From assembly GCF_963676685.1 (NCBI RefSeq), contig NC_092347.1, forward strand, positions 89,530,592-89,594,591: 64,000 nt of DNA, given 5' to 3'. The position numbers were made by a program, and so were the translations under genes. How positions within the stretch are numbered: the first letter of the stretch is position 1; every line of letters starts with the position of its first letter. Positions 49,201-61,200 of this stretch are shown here, in pieces. The notes beneath the pieces were generated by a model. The model saw nothing but the letters and a program-made list of their open reading frames with translations, had not been told where the DNA came from and ran no database searches. Source of the DNA: Mytilus edulis (lineage: Eukaryota > Mollusca > Bivalvia > Mytilida > Mytilidae).

Positions 49201-52200
49201 TTTCGTCTATATATTTCACAAGTGTATAACACGGAGAAGCTCTGAAGGTTCATTACTCCCATTTTGTTTGGGTGTGAACCATCGATGTTTACAGCAATAT
49301 CAAAGAATAAGGTGAAGATGGTAGAAAGAACTATGGGCGTCATGTGGCAAATATTACATGCATATCGGACAATGAGTTGTCAATCTGTATGAAAAGATTT
49401 CCAATACAACTATATTATTGAGAAGGAATGTTTACATGCTATACTCTCGTACTAGTATTACAGGGTTCTTGTGGCGTTCACCTTAGACACACATCGTTTT
49501 AACGATGTTTAAAAAAAGACAGAACCAATTTAATGTCATATTTCCCTATTTTTTAAATATAACTAAATTCTTTTTTCTGACAAGAATATCCCTATTCAGC
49601 GAACAAGTAATTTATTCTTTTTTCTGTTATTGAATACCAAGAAAGAAAATAAATCCCGAAATTAATTTGAAACTTTGATACTCAAAAGTTTCCCAGCAAA
49701 ATATTCACATCCCCTGGGGATAATTAGTGTTCGTCCAGTGGCATATATAACAATTGTGATGACGAACTCCTTCCTTTGTTTGAGAACAATCTTATTGAAA
49801 TATAAATCTGTGATTTTCCTAGGTCCACAGCTTCAATGAACCAAAGCAAAAGTTATACATCGACCTGTATTTAAATCAAATTGGTTCTCTTCTTCTTTTG
49901 GTATACAACTGTAGTCTATCGACATTCGATGATTACATACTGTTGGCATACGTGGACTAGTCTATTTTCAACACTTTTACCCCTTTTTATTCAAAATATA
50001 TGTTTTTTTCTTATGTTCAATGTATACACGTATATATTTTAAATTGCGCTATAGTTCCGTAACTTTCTATCCAGTCGTATAAACGAATCGTCGGCAAGTG
50101 CATACATTTTTTTAAATCAATATTTCTGGTCTGTTCCAATCTGTCCTTCACTATTGACAATGACTATATATTACATTTTCCCAAATTCACTCTTGGAAAA
50201 AATATTTAAATAGATTTTAATTTCATCAAATCTTATTTTTTGGGTATTATTTATATTTTTATGAATTATATTCTTTACACCAGAAATGTTATTTATAAAC
50301 AAGCGTTTGAGTTTAGTAATGACAAGTAAGACAGAGTTGTATATTATACATCTGATAGTTCAAAATGGAAAGTTATAAGTTATAAGTTATCAGCCGTGTA
50401 CACTGATCAATACCTGCAGAAGTGAAACGATGCATGAACTTGCAAGCCCGACAGGAAATGGCTTGAATACCTGGACGTGTCACCTCACACCCCTCACAAT
50501 ACCTTTGGAAGTAATACCTTTAGCCATGCTGGTGATCAAATGAGGGAAGATCAAAATATATTTGAAAAAAGTTTATTACTTTAAAGAATTATGAACAAAT
50601 TTGATTTTCGAAAACAATTTTCACGGAACACTTAATTATGATTTCAACTTTGACTTTTCACCTAATTCCAATATCAACAGTTTAAAAACGACAGACCATG
50701 GTATTTAAAAAAAAAGTAAGAATATTTTCCGTATCAAGTTAGTTAGTCGGATTAAACAACCGTACGATTGACAAGATATCGACACGCAATTACGACTACA
50801 TCGGTTACTGTAGTTTTGTTTCTTTGTGGTTTATAGACATATCGTTTTTATTCATCGGGAAAGAAGACAAGATGGCGGATCTCGGAGAATTGATACTCTA
50901 AATTTAAAATCGATGGTGATCGCTTATCTAGCGGAATAAAACTTTAATATCTATGAATTTGAGCATTTTTATAAAGAATGAACATAATATCAATTTTTGA
51001 TTTTTTTGCGAAGTTTCCCTTTAATGAGACTTATACATGTTATATAAAATCTGATTTAACATTATGGAAAGAAAAAAAAACAGATATCAATATTAAAATC
51101 CTTACTTCATGTACTTAAAATATGCCACTCTGTGGTTAACATGGTTTAAGTTTCAAAAAACTATAATAACTTTCTTAAACCATGTAAACTATTCTGGATT
51201 TGTACCAAACTTGGACAGAAGCTTGTTTATGATCAAAAGCTGGTACAAAAATGTATCTATTAGGAAATTTTGTAAAAATTTATTTCCTGTTTTCCATTTA
51301 TATAATACTTATAAATGGACTTAGTTTTCTTCCAGTTAAACATTACATACAGTCTGCAATTGAAGTTTTTAAAACATTTATTAAATTCATTAATTACAAT
51401 TCATAATCTATAGATTTGTTTCCATACTGTATTCATTTTTTTCAAGCACAACTTTTTTCATACATTTCAAACGTTTTATTTCATTAATTGAAAATCTTTA
51501 ATGCACATTCCCCTATCACACTGAAAATATAGACAACAGCAAAAGTAGGTGAGACACAGGGGTCCATGGAACCCTTACACATTTTTGATTGTTAATCATG
51601 CCTACTGATCAGAATCACTAGACTAGATATATACTGATGTAGTATCTTCATACATAGATTTATTTATGTACACCTTAGGCCAAATAAAAATATATGTGTG
51701 GTTCCAGTAACCCTACCATCCCTACTTTTTCGGCTTAAAAATAGCCTACCCTAAAGATTTTATTGTCATTTTTCATTAAGCACTGTTAAAGTTAGAATGT
51801 TGCTTCCATAGACTCAATATAATAAAAACCCATAAAATAAAAAAAAAATCCCTACCTACCTACCCTAACTTTTTTTCAGATGTAACTAGAACCACACATA
51901 CTTTTTTATTTGGCCTTATGTACGTATAGAGAGTGAATACAGTCAATCAATAACTGATGATTTAGACAAAGATGTTTACAAAAATAATCATTATATACAT
52001 GATATATATTTCTTGTTATAAAATAATCATAATTTTTCTTTTTTTCAGTCGTTTCATCATCAACATACCAGAAGAAGAAAGACAGGATTTAATTCGTATT
52101 TTCTTCCAGATTGAGTTAGCTCATTGGTTTTACTTAGACTTCTACTGTGCTGAGAATTCTGAACTTAAAACTTGTGGAATCAAAGATTTCTCATCTCAAG

Positions 52201-55200
52201 ATATCCTTATACTAAGTTTCAGAAAATAACATCTTAAACTAGAAACAAGTCTGATTATAGTGTATTTATTGTATACATGTATGTAATAGTATATGAAATA
52301 TTCATTTAAAAAAAAAGAACAGTGAAAAACAAATACCTTCAAGATTTGTTAGGAGAATTTTTTGAAAACCACAAAATCTTATAAACACAACAATACAAGT
52401 TTTCCTGAATTCATTTAAATTGGTCTATTGAAAATAAAAGAATCAGAAGTAGTTGGCTAATTGTTTATTCAGTGAATTAGCAACAGCACAGGTACAACTG
52501 TTACAAATATGACACTGAGGTCTGTCAAAAAGTCTGCTGTTATATATATAACATAATAAGGCCTGCATATTCATGATATTTGTACAATGGTATTGTTAGA
52601 AAGAAAAAAAAGCTAATCTTACAAATACTTTATACTTGATAATTTTAAACATTCAAACACACTTATTTAATACAGAACAACTCAGTTACACAATTTAGAT
52701 ATGAAATTCTTGTTAACTTTCTATAAACATTTATATTAAAGTGTAAATTGTGATGCTTTATATCTTCTTTAACTACCCGCACTATTTAATCACTGTCCTT
52801 TTCTGAGTGGACATGCTGGAGAAGTGGATAAGATTTTGGAGAACTGGAAATCCTACAAGATGAGTGTGCCAACCTATGGAGCCATTATCTTAGACCCAGA
52901 AATAAAGCATGTAAGTATCACATAGTCACATTATATACAAATTATTATCCTACAAGATGAGTGTGTTAACTTATGGAGCCATTATCTTGGCAAGAGTTAT
53001 TGAGTTAAGAGCTTTCAAGTACTTTGTAGGAAGCCACTCAGTGGTTGAGGTGTCAGCTGTTGGTCATAGAATGTGCTCGGTAATGTTTGTAGGAACTTTT
53101 CAAACAGTTACTTGGAGATAGAGTTGTTGGTTGCTCATAGAACTTATTCGATAATTGAGTTTGTCAGAACTTTGCAGAAAGTTACTCATAGATAAAGTTG
53201 TCAGTCATATATATAACTCACTCAGTACATATAATAGAGTTTGTCAAGATCTTTTCAAAAATTTACTCAGAGATGAACTTGTCAACTATTCATCATGCTC
53301 ATAAAACTTAATCAGTAAAAGAGTTTGTCAAACACTTTTCAGAAAATTACTCAACGATAAAGGGTGAAGTCATTCATTAAAACTTATTCAGTAATAGAAT
53401 TGGTCAGTTACTCACTAAAATATAACCATGATGATAACTTCGCTTTGTTCTTGCATTAGACATGTTAGAAATATATAAATACAGTCCACAAGCAAATACT
53501 TGTTCAATTTCATTATTTGTTCATTTAAATCTCTGTACATCTAATTCTATACACTACATTTTTACAAAGTTGACAACTAATCAGTATTAAGAACTAGTAT
53601 TTAATATATGTATTATCTCTCAGAAACAATTTTACTTTTTTAGCTTTTATTAGTACAAGGATTTTGGACCAAATCAAGTTGGGGATTTCCTAAAGGCAAA
53701 GTAAATGAGAATGAACCACCATATGATTGTGCTTGTAGAGAGGTATGTATAAATACCTAAAGCCAAGGTAATCAAGAATGACCACCATACGATGGGCTTG
53801 TAGAGAGGTATGTATAAATACCTAAAGCCAAGGTAATCAAGAATGACCACCATACGATTGGGCTTGTAGGGAGGTATGTATAACTCCCTAAAGGTTGCAC
53901 TTCTGTGCCACTTTAACTATGAAATTTAATTTAAAAAAAACAGAAAGTTGATCTGTACTACTATTTTATTCAAAGGTCAAATCATAGGGCTGTGCAGCAC
54001 ATTTTCAACATTTATTTGCCCTGAAATTCTAAACTAAAATTTTTTACTACCCCTATCTACATTTTGGGCCTTACTTAGAATTCATTTGTCAACACTACCA
54101 TGTGTTTTCATACTGATAACATTCCCAAGTGATGTCTTTGTGAGATAAACATAGAGATCAAATCTGGGAACCAGTATGTAAACAAAAGAAAATATCTATG
54201 AATATTATATATATCCCCAAAAGAGGCATGGCCTGTGAAACAGCTGTATTTACATAATGCAACCTATAGACAATTGCAAGGTAAACAAAAATGAACCACC
54301 ATATGATAGGAGTGTTCCAAATTATATTTGTTTCAATCTAGAGAATCATCTAAAAATCAGATATAAGAAAAACTGGTAAAACAAATTATATGTGAACACA
54401 TAAATGACAAAAGACATTTAAATATATATACCAGGTTAAATATAGATACTATTGTAGTCTGGGGTAGTCTACAGCAAATGTAATTTATTATAACAAACAA
54501 TGATTTGGATTAAATACAAAAACATACAATTTTAGTTTCTTGTGTACAATTTGGAAATTAGTTTGGCGTTCATTATCACTGGACTAGTATATATTTGTTT
54601 AGGGGCCAGCTGAAGGACGCTTCCGCCAGTCCGGGTGCGGGAATTTCTCGCTACATTGAAGACCTGTTGGTGACCCTCTGCTGTTGTTTTTTATTTGGTC
54701 GGGTTGTTGTCTCTTTGACACATTCCCCATTTCCATTCTCAATTTTGATAAAATAAAATAAAATTGTCCAGTTTTTGTGATGATGGGAATGAAACTTTTC
54801 AAAACTTTAAACTAAGCATGTAATAGTTATATCCATTCTGGTACACATGTTCATATAGCATGCAGCTGTGAAATACTTTCTACATATAATCAACTGTGGT
54901 TCTGTAATATTCAGGGGATTGTTGATACAAATCAGTCATCAATAGATAAGGTGTAGTATGAGTGCCAATGAGACAACCTTCCATCCATGTCACAATGTAT
55001 AAAAGTTAACCATTATAGGTCAAAGTACAATCTTGAAAACTCTTCAACACAGAGCCTTGTCTCATACTGAACAGTAAGCTATAAAGGGACTTAAAAAATA
55101 CTAGTGTAAAACCATTAAAACAGGAAACACAATTGTCTAATCTATATAAAAAATACGATCAACAAGAAACACTTATGAACCACATCAACAATTGACTGAA

Positions 55201-58200
55201 CATCAGGTTCCATAGCCTTAAGATTTATTTTTTATTTTTCAGGTGTTAGAGGAAACAGGGTTTGACATCACCAAATTGATAGACAGAAATGAATATTTAG
55301 AAAATCATTTCAACGATCAGCTGAGCAGACTATATATAGTACCAGGAGTTCCCCTTGATACCAAATTTAAACCAAAGACCAGGAAGGAAATAAAGGTGAG
55401 TGTAGTTTACTCTATAACCTATTTTTGTGATTAAGCTTCGTAATTGTTTTACGCCAGTTAGTCACAAGCTTTTACTTTTTGCCCTTTTCTTGTCTATGTT
55501 TTAAAACTTCTATTTATAGAAAATTAACATGAGGGGATATTTTCTCAATTTTATCTGAATTCCAAAATTTTCAAAAAAGCCTGTTGTGGAAATTTCTACA
55601 GTTAAAGTAGAGTTTGCAGTGGTTCTCTTTAGAAGTTGTAAACAAAGACAACAGTAGTATGCCCCTGTTCAATAGTCATATTTCAATGTAACGGAAACAA
55701 AACTGGGTCACAAACCAAACCTAGAGAAACACATCAACTATGCAAGGAAAAAAACAACAACAGAACACTGAATTGTTACAAAAACAAATGCCAACATATA
55801 TAAAAACAAACTATTTGATAACAGCTGAAATATTCCTGACTTGGTACAGGACATTTTAAGTAACTCCCGCTTATATGGCAATGTTAAAAATACTGCAAAT
55901 ATGACATCATTGTAAAGGTAAACATTGAACATATTAGTATTTAAGGCTTTACAGTGAATTTGTAAACATTAAATGGGTTGACATTTCAGACTTTCAGCGG
56001 TTCTTAAAAGAATTTGTTAACATTGAACATGTTTATATTTCAGAGTTTCCACTGGTTCCCTATATACTAACATTGAACATGTTTATATTTCAGAGTTTCC
56101 ACTGGTTCCCTATATACTAACATTAAACATGTTTATATTTTAGAGTTTACAGTGGTTCCCTATATACTAACATTGAACATGTTTATATTTCAGAGTTTCC
56201 ACTGGTTCCCTATATACTTACATTGAACATGTTTATATTTCAGAGTTTCCACTGGTTCCCTATATACTTACATTGAACATGTTTATATTTCAGAGTTTCC
56301 ACTGGTTCCCTATATACTTACATTGAACATGTTTATATTTCAGAGTTTCCACTGGTTCCCTATATACTAACATTGAACATGTTTATATTTCAGAGTTTAC
56401 AGTGGTTCCCTATATACTAACATTGAACATGTTTATATTTCAGAGTTTACAGTGGTTCCCTATATACTAACATTGAACATGTTTATATTTCAGAGTTTCC
56501 ACTGGTTCCCTATATACTAACATTGAACATGTTTATATTTCAGAGTTTACAGTGGTTCCCTATATACTAACATTGAACATGTTTATATTTCAGAGTTTAC
56601 ACTGGTTCCCTATATACTAACATTGAACATGTTTATATTTCAGAGTTTACAGTGGTTCCCTATATACTAACATTGAACATGTTTATATTTCAGAGTTTAC
56701 AGTGGTTCCCTATATACTTACAATGAACATGTTTATATTTCAGAGTTTACAGTGGTTCCCTATATACTTACAATGAACATGTTTATATTTCAGAGTTTAC
56801 AGTGGTTCCCTATATACTAACATTGAACATGTTTATATTTCAGAGTTTACACTGGTTCCCTATATACTAACATTGAACATGTTTATATTTCAGAGTTTAC
56901 AATGGTTCCCTATATACTAACATTGAACATGTTTATATTTCAGAGTTTACAGTGGTTCCCTATATACTAACATTGAACATGTTTATATTTCAGAGTTTAC
57001 AGTGGTTCCCTATATTCTAACATTGAACATGTTTATATTTCAGAGTTTACAGTGGTTCCCTATATTCTAACATTGAACATGTTTATATTTCAGAGTTTAC
57101 AGTGGTTCCCTATATCCTAACATTGAACATGTTTATATTTCAGAGTTTACAGTGGTTCCCTATATTCTAACATTAAACATGTTTATATTTCAGAGTTTAC
57201 AGTGGTTCCCTATATACTAACATTGAACATGTTTATATTTCAGAGTTTACAATGGTTCCCTATATACTCACATGTTTATATTTCAGAGTTTACAGTGGTT
57301 CCCTATATACTAACATTGAACATGTTTATATTTCAGAGTTTACAATGGTTCCCTATGTACTTACATTGAACATGTTTATATTTCAGAGTTTACAGTGGTT
57401 CCCTATATACTAACATTGAACATGTTTATATTTCAGAGTTTACAATGGTTCCCTATATACTAACATTGAACATGTTTATATTTCAGAGTTTACAATGGTT
57501 CCCTATATACTTACATTGAACATGTTTATATTTCAGAGTTTACAGTGGTTCCCTATATACTAACATTGAACATGTTTATATTTCAGAGTTTACAATGGTT
57601 CCCTATATACTTACATTGAACATGTTTATATTTCAGAGTTTACAGTGGTTCCCTATATACTAACATTGAACATGTTTATATTTCAGAGTTTACAATGGTT
57701 CCCTATATACTAACATTGAACATGTTTATATTTCAGAGTTTACAATGGTTCCCTATATACTTACATTGAACATGTTTATATTTCAGAGTTTACACTGGTT
57801 CCCTATATACTAACATTGAACATGTTTATATTTCAGAGTTTACAATGGTTCCCTATATACTTACATTGAACATGTTTATATTTCAGAGTTTACAGTGGTT
57901 CCCTATATACTAACATTGAACATGTTTATATTTCAGAGTTTACAGTGGTTCCCTATATACTTACATTGAACATGTTTATATTTCAGAGTTTACAGTGGTT
58001 CCCTATGTACTAACATTGAACATGTTTATATTTCAGAGTTTACAATGGTTCCCTATGTACTAACATTGAACATGTTTATATTTCAGAGTTTACAATGGTT
58101 CCCTATATACTAACATTGAACATGTTTATATTTCAGAGTTTACAGTGGTTCCCTATATACTAACATTGAACATGTTTATATTTCAGAGTTTACAGTGGTT

Positions 58201-61200
58201 CCCTATATACTAACATTGAACATGTTTATATTTCAGAGTTTACAATGGTTCCCTATATACTAACATTGAACATGGTTATATTTCAGAGTTTACAGTGGTT
58301 CCCTATGTACTAACATTGAACATGTTTATATTTCAGAGTTTACAATGGTTCCCTATGTACTAACATTGAACATGTTTATATTTCAGAGTTTACAATGGTT
58401 CCCTATGTACTAACATTGAACATGTTTATATTTCAGAGTTTACAGTGGTTCCCTATATACTAACATTGAACATGTTTATATTTCAGAGTTTACAATGGTT
58501 CCCTATATACTTACATTGAACATGTTTATATTTCAGAGTTTACAATGGTTCCCTATGTACTAACATTGAACATGTTTATATTTCAGAGTTTACAATGGTT
58601 CCCTATGTACTAACATTGAACATGTTTATATTTCAGAGTTTACAGTGGTTCCCTATATACTAACATTGAACATGTTTATATTTCAGAGTTTACAGTGGTT
58701 CCCTATATACTAACATTGAACATGTTTATATTTCAGAGTTTACAGTGGTTCCCTATATACTTACATTGAACATGTTTATATTTCAGAGTTTACAATGGTT
58801 CCCTATGTACTAACATTGAACATGTTTATATTTCAGAGTTTCCCCTGGTTCCCTATATACTAACATTGAACATGGTTATATTTCAGAGTTTACAGTGGTT
58901 CCCTATATTCTAACATTGAACATGTTTATATTTCAGAGTTTACAGTGGTTCCCTATGTACTAACATTGAACATGTTTATATTTCAGAGTTTCCACTGGTT
59001 CCCTATATACTAACATTGAACATGGTTATATTTCAGAGTTTCCACTGGTTCCCTATATACTAACATTGAACATGTTTATATTTCAGAGTTTACAGTGGTT
59101 CCCTATATACTTACATTGAACATGTTTATATTTCAGAGTTTACAATGGTTCCCTATGTACTAACATTGAACATGTTTATATTTCAGAGTTTCCACTGGTT
59201 CCCTATATACTAACATTGAACATGGTTATATTTCAGAGTTTACAGTGGTTCCCTATATTCTAACATTGAACATGTTTATATTTCAGAGTTTACAGTGGTT
59301 CCCTATATTCTAACATTGAACATGTTTATATTTCAGAGTTTACAGTGGTTCCCTATGGATGCATTACCTGCACATAAAAGAGACATGACACCAAAGATGT
59401 TAAACATGACACCAAATAATTTCTTTATGGTTATTCCTTTTGTAAAGTAAGTTTTGATAGCTTAATAGATGGAGATTCTTGTGGTCTTTTATCAATGTAC
59501 ATTATGAACATGATAAATGATCAAATTCAAAATACTCGTGAATATGTCATCCACTTTCATGCATAGTGAAAGGTATATATACTAGAAACAATTCTTTTAG
59601 AGTGATTGAACTACAATGTATATGAAATAAATGACAAATGTATAATCTCTTGCATTTCATTTATAATGTAATTAATCATTTGGATCTGACATATAGTTGT
59701 ACTTTAATTTGTTAATTTTGTAAAGATAGACCTGATTTTAAATGAAAATGAACAGCATTTTGTAAAACAGATAAAACCATGAACCCTAAGAAATAGAACA
59801 AATATTTTGGGTACTGTAAAGGTTTATATCTCTTTCAGATATAATACTTATTATTATTTTATCAATCAACAAAGCTTAAATGTATATTATTTACAGGTAC
59901 ATGTTTTATGAAGAGAAATTTTGATGTGATACTTTAAGACCATATTGTTTGCCTCATTTATTTCAATAACTTTTTTAATTTTTATATATTTCCCTCCACC
60001 AGAAATATTAGGAAATGGATCAGAAATAAAGTGTACCCACAAGAAACAGATTCAGATCCACAAGGCCATATCAATCTACAAAAACAGATGAAAAACAAAG
60101 AAAGAGAGAATAAAAAACTTAAACTACAGCAGTATTTTGCTCAGCAGTGCCAACAGGAATACCAAGAATTATATCCCCTGAAAGAGGGTCCACAGAACAG
60201 CACAAGATCAGTATCTCCTAGGAAAGATACATTTTATAAATCTAGGCAACAACTGTCACCTGTTCAACAGAAAACACCTAAATTATTGGTTAGTATCAGG
60301 GCTTCCAAAATGGTCATATATTCCGGTCATTTGTATAATGTCCGGTAAAAGTCCGGCTGGGCAAAGCATGAAACGGTCATATACTTTTTAGTTTTCAAGG
60401 ATTTTTCGGTCATTTTTACATAATTCACGATCTTTTTGACCCAACCTTTTGCCTTTAACATCAACACATTTCCGGTCATAAATGTGACAAGATGATTAAT
60501 TACTATCAAAACAACACCTACTTCAATACTTTCTAAATTTAATCAAGGCTAATTAGTAGTTGGACAGCTGAAATCTACCTGTTCAGGTGACAGGTGAACT
60601 ATGTTCAGTACCGGACATCGTATAAATTGATTGGTTTATTCACAATTATTTTCTTACATTTCAGAGGTTTTTGTCTAATTGATTTAGTCCAAAAGATTAA
60701 AATTATTAGAAATTAGTATATTAATATGATTTGATGAAAAATTTAAAAAGGTTTTAAATAAAAAAAATCGTCAGAACTACATCGTATGAACTAGAACACG
60801 TGTGCGCATGTGCACAGGTGGGAAATTTAATAATGCATCCTACATTTCTTTAAAAATGCTAAAATTATCAATGAGACCTGTATCTAACGTTCAAATCAAG
60901 TATTTTGTTGAAGAAATAACGTGGAAAGAGCTTCTTCTCTCAGTCGTGCTTTGTAAAACGTACACGGATTTTACGTATCCGTTTATGGTCCATGTTTTAC
61001 CATTGTCAAGTCAACTTCCGGTTGAAAACGAAAGTAAAGTTTTTGACAATGTCATTTTGCACAAATAAAAAGTCTACGGCAGATATGATCACGCTGATGT
61101 GCACACTTTGAATGATGCACTGCCAATTTAACAGTAACATCCTAACATCAAATTCATATCATATCAAAGTAAAGTTTAAGATCGTTTTTTTTTAATGTAA

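Noticed and set aside
47908-51020. LTR retrotransposon
   Set aside because: Ends are inverted, not direct, repeats; flanked by TTAA; no gag/pol-like ORF.
52201-52260. Reading exon 2 of DCP2 on to its stop as a short protein end
   Set aside because: The continuation lacks conservation, while the AT-AC join restores the family sequence and phase.
54599-54802. [12 protein letters not shown] ORFs here and at 15982-16227
   Set aside because: Chance translation of dispersed repeat family A, present in six copies on both strands.
56041-59336. CRISPR-like or coding tandem array
   Set aside because: Units are contiguous with no unique spacers, the genome is animal, and a 50-bp period with stops in each unit excludes coding. 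The exon 6 boundary identity explains it.
60802-61068. 88-codon ORF as a small gene
   Set aside because: It lies wholly inside the hAT-type insertion and shows no recognisable domain.
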